Source: Tenuifilum thalassicum (GTDB lineage Bacteria; Bacteroidota; Bacteroidia; Bacteroidales; Tenuifilaceae). Taken from it: a stretch of DNA of 64,000 bases. The notes under the pieces are model-generated. The model was not told the origin of the DNA, made no database searches, and worked only from the letters and a program-made list of their open reading frames with translations. The stretch is taken from contig NZ_CP041345.1 of assembly GCF_013265555.1 (NCBI RefSeq), positions 1,720,581 through 1,784,580 on the forward strand. Reading direction: 5' to 3'. Shown piece by piece: positions 36,221 to 43,265 of this stretch (position 1 is its first letter; each line of letters opens with the position of its first letter). A program made the position numbers and the translations under genes.

Positions 36221-37937
36221 TTAAAAAAATTCAACATCATTATCTTCCTCGTCAATATTTGAATCATTAATATCATGGTCTCCATTAATTACCTGATCAT
36301 GTATTTGGCGTTCCGCATCCATTGTGTACATTGTTCTAATAAAATCCAGGTCATCTTTATCAAGCTGGGTATCACTTTTACCACTCAAGTTTTTATAAAT
36401 CTTTTGAAGAATTTTAATTATCTCAACTATCTTTACTTCAAAAACTTCATAATATTTTATATCAGAGATTGCACTCTCTATAGTGTTTTCTAATCTTTCA
36501 CTTTCGGCTTTATTCTTATTAAGCAAAACTAAAACCTCTTCTTCATTTTCTAGCATTTTATCTGTAATCCCTTTTAGCTCAATGGAGATATCATCGGAGC
36601 GACTTGTTTTAGCATTTTGCACTAAAATTTCTAAAAGTTTCTCAAAACCAGAAACTTTATCAGATACTCAAGATTTAGAATTTGAATTAGGTTTTGAGAT
36701 GCAGTAATATCCCGTTCAACGGTTTTAAACTGTTCTATAAGGTTAGTTTGCAAACTAAATTCAGGATGGCTAATCATTTCCACATAACGGCTACTATATT
36801 GTATAATCTCATCAATAATAGAATTATCAAGCTTTATTAGAGAATCAGATAGAATCTGAGAAACATCTTTTGCTTGCTCAACTACACTGTGAGAATTTTG
36901 TTTAATTAAATTAGCATATCTATCGGTTACTGCTAAAATATCAGTCTCAACCTTAATATTATTGTTCTTAGTTAGTGATTGACATTGAATAAGAATAGCA
37001 AATGAGATACTACCAATTGATTTAAATCGCGTTACAATCTTTTCTATTGCAGTCTGATACTCCTTGTTGGCTCTTACTAGTAATGCCGATTGAATATTAA
37101 CAATCTCTTTGACTTGCATCAAAAACTTATCGCCGGTATTTTCATCTATTTTTTTTAGGTTTTTAAGTAACTCTTTATGTGACTGTTGTACGTGCTCAAC
37201 TTTTTGCCTAATAATGTCGTGATACTGCAAGTTGGTAATAATGCTATCAATATTTTCCCTTAACCTGCTATTATTCTCTTGTAGTTTAGGTAAGCTAATG
37301 TTTAGCTCTTGCTGCTTTTCTGAAAATAACTCTATAACTTTCTTAAGTGTTTTAAGTATAGCATCTAGATTTGATTCAATCTGCTTGATACCCTTTTGGG
37401 TTTTGTTGTAAACCTCTTCTAATGCTTCTTTATTTTCTTTTAGTAATTTAAGTTGCTCTTGCTCAAAAAGTTTAGCCCTATTAATCAGACGATTAAATTC
37501 AATAATATAATCCGAATCCTCGTTCTTTTCTTCTAGTTTATTTGAACCTATCTCCGATATCTTTAAATTGGAAAGTAAGAATTTCTGGGTTAAGAGGTTT
37601 TGGCTTATATTTTTTCTTTGCAACTCTATCCCATCAAGTGTACCGCTTATTTCCTTTATTAATAGTAATGCATTACTTCCAATCTGAGAATAACTTTCTT
37701 TTAAAGTTGAAATTTTTTTTGAAAGATCCTTAAGGTTAATGATATTTTCACTTTTAAAGCTAGAAGAGTAAATGGATATTATTTTTTCAGCATTCTCTAA
37801 GATATAAGTTGACCCCTTATGTGCCTCTTTAAATCTATTGTTTAGGAAAGAAAATCGTTAGCAGCACAACTTAATATTTCAACCACATTGGAGTCAACTT
37901 TCGTAAAATAATCTGATATCTGATTTATATTAGCCAT
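36221..37937 (-). pseudogene. Coiled-coil CheZ-like protein broken by two frameshifts
   Basis: Three frames form one apparent gene of about 570 residues. The ATG at 37937 opens a 31-codon piece ending at TAA 37844-37842; the next frame is open from about 37857 down to 36631; the third runs from 36667 to 36221. Both joins require re-reading one base (-1), as if single bases had been lost in the short homopolymers near 37850 and 36667. A TTG at 37623 has 72 open codons upstream of it, so it is not the start. The product is helical and Glu/Lys/Asn-rich. NLQYHDIIRQKVEHV has the D-x3-Q spacing of the CheZ active site, and the tail contains YTMDAERQIHD and ends DDNDVEFF-like acidic residues. A CheY phosphatase role is inference. 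Confidence 0.72.
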
Positions 37938-37952
37938 ATAACCTTAGGTCCA

Positions 37953-38330
37953 TTATTGATTTGATAATACTTGCTTGACCCTTGAAATTAAGTATTTTAT
38001 ATCAACGGGTTTAGGGAAGAACTCATTAACACCCAATGCCTTGCATTTTTCCTTATAATAGCTAGTATTCGCTGCTGAAACAACAAAAACTGGAATATGT
38101 TTAGCAAAGCTACTAGCCATAAACTCTTGCAAAAACTCAACACCAGTAGTGTTAGGCATTAATAAGTCAAGCAGTATAAGCCTTGGTCTTTCTTTCTCAA
38201 TTCTTAGCCAAGCCTCCTTAATATTACTAACGGTAATAGTCTTATACCCCTCTTCTTCAAGTATTGATTCGAGTAACACCTGATTTGTAACAGAGTCATC
38301 AACTATTAATATGTACCCACTAGAACTCAT
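37953..38330 (-). CDS. Single-domain response regulator, first gene of the chemotaxis operon
   Basis: A 125-residue receiver domain with D11-D12, phospho-acceptor D55 (LILLDLLMP), Ser in FVVSAAN and Lys in FFPKPVD. It is intact, unlike the genes on both sides. It opens the minus-strand chemotaxis operon behind a predicted promoter at 38347-38379 and faces the divergent Crp/Fnr-type gene. It could compete with CheY for phosphate from CheA or serve as a separate output. Confidence 0.9.
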   Translation of the reverse strand: MSSSGYILIVDDSVTNQVLLESILEEEGYKTITVSNIKEAWLRIEKERPRLILLDLLMPNTTGVEFLQEFMASSFAKHIPVFVVSAANTSYYKEKCKALGVNEFFPKPVDIKYLISRVKQVLSNQ

Positions 38331-38346
38331 CGTAAATAATTATTTT

Positions 38347-38379
38347 CAAATCTAAACATTAATAATATTATTAATTCAA
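38347..38379 (-). promoter_or_regulatory. Predicted promoter of the chemotaxis operon
   Basis: On the minus strand TTG (38379-38377), 22 bases, then TAGATTTG (38354-38347) approximates the Bacteroidota consensus with slightly long spacing. The transcript would start about 10 bases before the ATG at 38330. A slightly off-optimum promoter would suit an activator bound at the upstream palindromes. Confidence 0.5.
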
Positions 38380-38387
38380 AATCATTA

Positions 38388-38423
38388 GCATTTTATATCA
38401 TCACAAATGGTGATTTATATCAT
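38388..38423. promoter_or_regulatory. Candidate Crp/Fnr-type operator region
   Basis: GTGATTTATATCAT (38410-38423) is a near-perfect palindrome of the form TGAT-N4-ATCA, close to the FNR-family site. The 11-base sequence TTTATATCATC occurs at 38392-38402 and again at 38414-38424, 22 bases or two helical turns apart, so a weaker second site may lie beside the first. ATCAC-AAATG-GTGAT is a further inverted repeat between them. The sites are between the divergent chemotaxis operon and the Crp/Fnr-type gene. Confidence 0.55.
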
Positions 38424-38472
38424 CTTTTTTAATCTATTTTTTTCATTATATTAGGGCAATAAGTAAATATAG

Positions 38473-39169
38473 ATGTTTGATAGATCAAAATTAGATTTTA
38501 GCGCAATTTTCGGGAATAGCACAATTCCCTAAAGCAAATACTTTCTATTAATGAACAAAAATTACTCCTCAGCAACATCCAAGTTATACATTTTAAAAAC
38601 AGGGAAATAATAGCAAAACAGGGATCTATAAGTAAATTGGTATATTATGTTGTTGAGGGCCATATTAAAATTAGCAGAGAGTTACGAAGGTCAAAAAACA
38701 TTGTATTAAAGTTGGTTACTCAGGAAATTTTATAGGAATACCATCACTCCTAAATGGTATAACTTTTAACTTTACATTATCTTCTGTAAAAGCTTCTACG
38801 GTTTGTCAAATACCCTTTTCAGTACTTGATACAATTCTAGAAAACAATCATAAGCTATCAAAAGAATTCCTTAAATGCTTTAGTAAGGATTATCTTTATC
38901 AAGCCAACAGGCTATCGGGTTTACTTTTTAAGCAACTTCCAGGGAGAGTTGCCGATTTAATACTATACTTTGCAGAAGAAATATATTCTAGCGACGAATT
39001 TGAGTTTCCATTAAATAGAGCAGGATTAGCAGAAATCTGTGGAACAACAAAAGAAAGCCTAATCAGAACCCTCTCAGAATTTAATCACGATAGGATAATT
39101 GAACTAAATAGAAACTCTGTTAAGATAAACAGCTATGATATTTTGAAAACTTTAAGTAAATTAGGGTGA
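38473..39169 (+). pseudogene. Crp/Fnr-family transcription regulator broken by two frameshifts
   Basis: Three consecutive frames encode one regulator of about 232 residues: ATG 38473 to about 38529, then to about 38717, then to TGA 39167-39169. Both joins are -1 shifts, consistent with loss of one C near 38527-38529 and one T near 38715-38717. The reconstructed protein has a cyclic-nucleotide-binding-type domain (AKQGSISKLVYYVVEGHIKI, GNFIGIPSLL) and a C-terminal HTH (LNRAGLAEICGTTKESLIR, with LPGRVADLILYFAEE before it). This matches the Crp/Fnr regulators frequent in Bacteroidota. It is divergent to the chemotaxis operon and 17 bases before a receiver gene. A sequencing error would make it intact. 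Confidence 0.8.
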
Positions 39170-39179
39170 TTTAAATCAT
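39166..39179. promoter_or_regulatory. Second copy of the palindromic operator
   Basis: GTGATTTAAATCAT overlaps the stop codon of the Crp/Fnr-type gene and ends 7 bases before the next ATG. It differs by one base from GTGATTTATATCAT at 38410-38423; the preceding G is also shared. A position this close to a start codon would fit repression or autoregulation. Confidence 0.5.
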
Positions 39180-39186
39180 AAAGCAT

Positions 39187-39567
39187 ATGGCAAATATTTT
39201 AATAGTTGACGATATTTTTGTTAACAGGTTGCTCTTAAAAGAAATTACGAAACCTTTAAACGCGACCTGCTTCGAAGCAGAAAATGGGAAACAAGCAATA
39301 GAACTTTTGCAAAAAGAAAAAATTGATGTTGTTTTTATGGATATTGAGATGCCTGTTATGAATGGATTAGAAACAACAAAGTATATTCGTGAAAAATTTC
39401 CTTCACCAATTCGTTATACTCCCATTATTGCACTAACTGCACACAATCCAGCTAATTTTTTTGATGATTTTAAAGATGTAGGATTCGATTACCTTCTTAC
39501 TAAGCCATACTCCATTGAAAAGATTAAAGAAGCGATCTCAAAAGTGACTCCAAGGTTGAGCAACTAA
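39187..39567 (+). CDS. Single-domain response regulator
   Basis: A 126-residue receiver domain with D8-D9, phospho-acceptor D52 (VVFMDIEMPVMNG), Thr in IALTAHN and Lys in LLTKPYS. The ALTAH sequence is typical of receivers that belong to hybrid-kinase phosphorelays. It follows the Crp/Fnr-type gene by 17 bases and is likely co-transcribed with it. There is no output domain. Confidence 0.9.
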   Translation: MANILIVDDIFVNRLLLKEITKPLNATCFEAENGKQAIELLQKEKIDVVFMDIEMPVMNGLETTKYIREKFPSPIRYTPIIALTAHNPANFFDDFKDVGFDYLLTKPYSIEKIKEAISKVTPRLSN

Positions 39568-39589
39568 TTACTAATTTATTCTAACTTTG
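39556..39589 (+). promoter_or_regulatory. Possible promoter of the HU/SPOR gene
   Basis: TTG at 39556-39558, 23 bases, then TAACTTTG at 39582-39589. The -7 box is a perfect match but the spacing is longer than usual. Confidence 0.4.
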
Positions 39590-39612
39590 CTTTTCATTTC
39601 AATTTATAAAGA

Positions 39613-40770
39613 ATGGACAGGGCTCATCTTTCCAAATTAATACTTAACGAGAAACGTTTAATAATACCTAACGTTGGTGCATTCCTGCATAAAGAATTGG
39701 AAAATGGCAAAGTTGAAATAACTTTCAGCCCATACCTTAAATATAACGATGGCCAACTAGAAGAACTACTGATTAAACAATTTAAATACTCAAAAGAAGA
39801 AGCACATAGTCTAGCATTAAGTCTATCAACTGAAATCTCTAATGAAATAAGGAATATTGGAAGTTTCCAAATACCAAATGTTGGGATGTTAACTTTTGAC
39901 TCAAAAGGGACTCTTAAGCTAACCCCAAACAATGGTTCAAATGAAATTTCTACAAGTACAAATGATGAAAATGTACCAGAACGAAACAACACACCAGAAT
40001 CATCAGGTAAAGAGATTGAATTTATTGAAGAAAACATAGAAGATAAAAACGAAAAAGCTGTCATAGCAAACGAAAGTTTTATACAAAATGATGGAAACAA
40101 ACAACTTCAAAGTGAACAAAATGAAGTACCAAAAAAGCAAATTCTTAATGATGATCAGTTAAACATTGAAGAAAAACAAGTTTTACCAAACAATGACACA
40201 ATCACAAGAAATCAACCTAAAAAGTCTTCTTCAAAACCCTTAGGTTTAAGAATTCTAGTTTTAGTTAGTATAGCTTTAGTTGTCTCATTAATAATTGCAT
40301 TCGGCATTAAAATTATTATTTCATCGGAAGAAGAGCCAGATTGGGAAGATCGATTTGTAACAACGGAATCCGTTGAGCCTTTAGCATTCCCCGAAGATAA
40401 GAATAATGACGATCTGAATGCAGAATTTGAGTCTTTAACTCCTGATGAAACTGCGAATAATTCAAATTCTAAAAATGAGGTTAAGCCACAATCCATTGAA
40501 GATAAAATAGAAGAAAGTTTAGTTAATAACCAAAAGCTTCTAAACCAAAAAGTGTTTTATCGACTAGTTGTTGGCAGCTTCTCAAACGCTCAAAATGCAA
40601 AAACACTTGCTTCCAAATTGAATGAGCAAGGCTTTCAAGCCAACGTATTTTTGCGTGAGAATGGGAAGCATGTTGTAACAATAGGAGAATATGCTAGCCG
40701 GCAAAAAGCAGAATCGGACAAAAGGAAATATGCTAACAAATTCCCTGGCATTTGGATTATCAAGCTTTAA
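39613..40770 (+). CDS. HU-like and SPOR domain membrane protein
   Basis: A 385-residue protein. The N-terminal 110 residues (LSKLILNEKRLIIPNVGAF, followed by IRNIGSFQIPNVGMLTF) look like the tandem HU-like domain known as HU-CCDC81. A long acidic, Asn/Glu-rich linker follows, then one transmembrane helix (about residues 212-236), another acidic linker and a C-terminal SPOR domain (about 310-385: FYRLVVGSFSNAQNAKTLASKL) that binds denuded peptidoglycan at division sites. The HU part would be cytoplasmic and the SPOR part periplasmic. This could tie nucleoid or cytoplasmic components to septal peptidoglycan; the exact role is unknown. Confidence 0.85.
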   Translation: MDRAHLSKLILNEKRLIIPNVGAFLHKELENGKVEITFSPYLKYNDGQLEELLIKQFKYSKEEAHSLALSLSTEISNEIRNIGSFQIPNVGMLTFDSKGTLKLTPNNGSNEISTSTNDENVPERNNTPESSGKEIEFIEENIEDKNEKAVIANESFIQNDGNKQLQSEQNEVPKKQILNDDQLNIEEKQVLPNNDTITRNQPKKSSSKPLGLRILVLVSIALVVSLIIAFGIKIIISSEEEPDWEDRFVTTESVEPLAFPEDKNNDDLNAEFESLTPDETANNSNSKNEVKPQSIEDKIEESLVNNQKLLNQKVFYRLVVGSFSNAQNAKTLASKLNEQGFQANVFLRENGKHVVTIGEYASRQKAESDKRKYANKFPGIWIIKL

Positions 40771-40771
40771 C

Positions 40772-41479
40772 ATGAGCATTAAAAAGAAGATTCAATATCC
40801 AAACATTGGCACGGTAAATTACACCTACAAAAAAGGATGTAAAAGGATTACTTTAAGAATAAAGAAGGAAGGCTCAATTCATGTTACGATACCATATCTT
40901 GTTAAATTCTCTCAAGCAGAAGGATTCGTTTTATCAAAAAAGGATTGGATTATTTCAAAGCTAAACGAAGTAAACCAAAAGCAGCAGCCCATTACATCAT
41001 TCCGCACAAAATTCTCAAGCATTAAAACAGTCCAATCAAACAGCGTATCAAAAGTTTCTGTGGTTCGAAATAACAACAACTATACCGTATACTACCCTAG
41101 CACATTATCAATTAACGATGATAATCTACAATCATTTTTAAAAAAATTGACAACTGAGATTCTACGTAAAGAAGCAAAGAACTACCTACCAAAAAGAATT
41201 GATTACATTGCCAAGCGCTATAATTTTAGCTACAATAAAGTAACTATTCGAAATTCTAAAACACGCTGGGGCAGTTGTAGTGGCAAAAACAATATTAGTT
41301 TAAGCCTATGGTTAATGTTAGTTCCCTACCACCTAATTGATTATGTGATTTTGCATGAACTATGCCATACAAAGGTTAAAAATCATGGTAAAGATTTTTG
41401 GCAATTACTAGATATGCTTTGTGATGGTAATGCACGAATTTATTCTAAAGAATTAAAGGGGTACCAAATACCATTTTAG
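40772..41479 (+). CDS. YgjP-like (DUF45) zinc metallopeptidase
   Basis: A protein of 235 residues when started at 40772, one base after the upstream stop; the frame also opens at 40691 but that would lie inside the SPOR gene. The C-terminal half contains SKTRWGSCSGKNNISLSLWLML, the zincin motif VILHELCHTKVKNHGKDFW (HExxH with a following His) and a terminal aromatic helix. This matches the M48-like YgjP/DUF45 family, whose substrates are largely unknown; members are often linked to restriction systems or are free-standing. Its stop overlaps the stop of the convergent 93-residue gene. Confidence 0.88.
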   Translation: MSIKKKIQYPNIGTVNYTYKKGCKRITLRIKKEGSIHVTIPYLVKFSQAEGFVLSKKDWIISKLNEVNQKQQPITSFRTKFSSIKTVQSNSVSKVSVVRNNNNYTVYYPSTLSINDDNLQSFLKKLTTEILRKEAKNYLPKRIDYIAKRYNFSYNKVTIRNSKTRWGSCSGKNNISLSLWLMLVPYHLIDYVILHELCHTKVKNHGKDFWQLLDMLCDGNARIYSKELKGYQIPF

Positions 41480-41757
41480 TACTCAATAGAATTTATTCTT
41501 TCTGCAATTTCAAGTACTTTATCGTAGAACTCATTTGCAATTTGCTGATAATCAACATTAATAGATTTACCCCTTTCATAAGATTTTTGTTTTATTATTC
41601 TTAGGGTATCTTTTTCTAACACTTGAATATCAGAAATTATATCAAGAAACCACTCTGTAGATATTGGTTCGGAATATGCCAGCTGGGTGTAACACTCATC
41701 CAGCAAATGTTTTACCATTTGCTTTATATCCTTTTTAAGGTCCTTAATATTAGCCAT
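41476..41757 (-). CDS. Hypothetical helical protein, 93 residues
   Basis: A short, charged, all-helical protein beginning MANIKDLKKDIKQMVKHLLDECYTQL, without signal peptide or membrane segment. I recognise no family. The start is supported by a 90-base upstream gap to the next gene and by consistent codon use. Its stop codon overlaps that of the metallopeptidase gene (TTAG). Confidence 0.7.
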   Translation of the reverse strand: MANIKDLKKDIKQMVKHLLDECYTQLAYSEPISTEWFLDIISDIQVLEKDTLRIIKQKSYERGKSINVDYQQIANEFYDKVLEIAERINSIEY

Positions 41758-41801
41758 AGTTTTGACGACCTAAATTTTATATAAATATAACCCATTTCAG
41801 A

Positions 41802-41836
41802 AAAAAACAAAAAGAAAAACCCTTTTTTTAAGGGTT
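41802..41836 (-). terminator. Rho-independent terminator of the flavin-type oxidase gene
   Basis: AACCCTT and AAGGGTT pair around five T. On the minus strand the stem is followed by a long T-rich tract, 12 bases after the stop codon. Confidence 0.8.
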
Positions 41837-41847
41837 AATTCTGTACT

Positions 41848-42321
41848 TTAATAGCCATAGGCCTTTCCTTCAACTTTTTCGGGCACAAGTTTGAAAACCT
41901 TAACATTTTTCAAGGCAGGCATGCTATAATCAAAATCATCACGGTTGGTGTACTTTTTCATAATGATATTTAAAATCCTCTTCTTTTCGTCTAAATCCTC
42001 AATGTTCAATAATTTCCCATACATCAGTACGCTTTTATATTTCATTGAATATGAGCAAGCCACATTCTCGTGCTGGTGTCGGAGGAAATAATCGGAGCTG
42101 AAAGCAATGCAAACGTTTGGATTGTTTTTCCAAATATCAATTTTTTTACCTTCAGGTCCAGAATGTAGATATAAGAAACCATCCTGATACCCAAAGTTAA
42201 AGGGTAACACATATGGCATACCATTCAAATCAACCATTCCCACATGGCAAACATCTGTTTCATTAATAACCTGCTCAATCTCTTGTTGTTGTGTAATTGC
42301 TCTTGGTCTCATTTTTCTCAA
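41848..42321 (-). CDS. NimA-like pyridoxamine 5'-phosphate oxidase family protein
   Basis: A 157-residue flavin-binding split-barrel protein. The features HVGMVDLNGMPYVLPFNFGY, GFLYLHSGPEGKKIDIWKNNP and SYSMKYKSVLMYGK are typical of the group that includes the 5-nitroimidazole reductases NimA-J. Such proteins bind FMN or haem and reduce small molecules; resistance to nitroimidazoles is proven only for some members and should not be assumed here. An ATG three codons in is an alternative start. It is monocistronic with its own terminator. Confidence 0.85.
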   Translation of the reverse strand: MRKMRPRAITQQQEIEQVINETDVCHVGMVDLNGMPYVLPFNFGYQDGFLYLHSGPEGKKIDIWKNNPNVCIAFSSDYFLRHQHENVACSYSMKYKSVLMYGKLLNIEDLDEKKRILNIIMKKYTNRDDFDYSMPALKNVKVFKLVPEKVEGKAYGY

Positions 42322-42435
42322 TCATTATTAAAGATTCAACCTTTAAAGTTACATAAATAACGCGATTATAAATTCAGTAGGTTTTGTAAAAAATGAAATA
42401 CAACTATGATGATAGCGATTTTAGTTTCAAATAGA

Positions 42436-42466
42436 TTGCTAAAGAAATCAAAAAAATATACGTTTG
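42436..42466 (+). promoter_or_regulatory. Predicted promoter of the YebC-family gene
   Basis: TTG at 42436-42438, exactly 20 bases, then TACGTTTG at 42459-42466 is a complete match to the Bacteroidota consensus. The leader would be about 25 bases. Confidence 0.72.
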
Positions 42467-42498
42467 CAAAAAATTTACTTAAGTAATAAACAATAAAA

Positions 42499-43215
42499 AT
42501 GGGAAGAGCATTTGAATATCGTAAAGCCCGCAAGCTAAAACGCTGGGGCAACATGGCAAGAACATTTACAAGACTAGGCAAAGAGATTACAATGGCTGCA
42601 AAAGCTGGTGGCCCAGATCCTGACACAAATCCTAAATTACGACTATTAATTCAAAATGCTAAGTCGGAAAACATGCCCAAGGATAATATTGAAAGGGCTA
42701 TTAAGCGGGCTACTGAAAAGGATATGAAGGACTACAAGGAGATGGTTTACGAAGGTTATGGACCACACGGAATAGCTATCCTTGTTGAAACTGCAACCGA
42801 TAATCCAACACGAACCGTAGCTAATGTGCGGAGCTACTTCAATAAATATGGTGGTTCATTAGGAACAACTGGTATGCTCGATTTCATCTTCGAAAGGAAA
42901 TGTTCTTTTAAAATAGAGACACCTGCAGATATTTCATTAGATGAACTTGAACTTGAGCTAATTGATTATGGAGTTGAAGAGGTTTTTGTTGAAGAGGATT
43001 CTATCATGATCTTTGCTGAATTCACCCAATTTGGACCAATTCAAAAGTTCCTTGAAGAAAAGGGAATCAACATTATTAGCTTTCAGTTTGAAAGGATACC
43101 CAACGATACCAAAAAGTTATCGCCCGAAGAACAGGCCGAAGTGGAAAAACTCATTGAGAAAATTGAGGAAGACGATGATGTTACCAATGTGTTCCACAAT
43201 ATGTTAGTAGAATAG
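42499..43215 (+). CDS. YebC/PmpR family protein
   Basis: A 238-residue protein of the conserved YebC/TACO1 family. The N-terminus MGRAFEYRKARKLKRWGNMARTF is the Bacteroidota version of the family start; the central AGGPDPDTNPKLRLLIQNAKSENMPKDNIERAIKR is diagnostic. Members have been described as transcription regulators (PmpR) and more recently as translation factors that help ribosomes at proline-rich stretches. It is a single gene between its own promoter and a strong terminator. Confidence 0.95.
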   Translation: MGRAFEYRKARKLKRWGNMARTFTRLGKEITMAAKAGGPDPDTNPKLRLLIQNAKSENMPKDNIERAIKRATEKDMKDYKEMVYEGYGPHGIAILVETATDNPTRTVANVRSYFNKYGGSLGTTGMLDFIFERKCSFKIETPADISLDELELELIDYGVEEVFVEEDSIMIFAEFTQFGPIQKFLEEKGINIISFQFERIPNDTKKLSPEEQAEVEKLIEKIEEDDDVTNVFHNMLVE

Positions 43216-43234
43216 TAGAGCACTTAATTTATTT

Positions 43235-43265
43235 AAAGAGGCTAAATTAACAGCCTCTTTTTTTA
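43235..43265 (+). terminator. Terminator after the YebC-family gene
   Basis: AAAGAGGCT and AGCCTCTTT form a 9-bp stem with an 8-base loop and a tail of T. It reaches the stop codon of the convergent gene at 43263. Confidence 0.85.

Noticed and set aside
37607-37623. TTG at 37623 as the start of a 330-residue gene
   Set aside because: The frame stays open for 72 more codons upstream with similar composition and joins the ATG at 37937 by a single-base shift, so the TTG is internal.
37840-37860. Programmed -1 ribosomal frameshifting in the CheZ-like gene
   Set aside because: The sequence at the join does not form a canonical X-XXY-YYZ heptamer and no clear downstream structure is visible; the same problem occurs at three other sites nearby, so error or decay is more likely.
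27163-39567. A new defence or phage-derived system
   Set aside because: All intact genes belong to chemotaxis, sensory or regulatory families; no nuclease, toxin, helicase or integrase is present.
41848-42321. A nitroimidazole resistance determinant
   Set aside because: The protein is NimA-like, but the family is broad and most chromosomal members have no shown resistance role; only the family assignment is supported.
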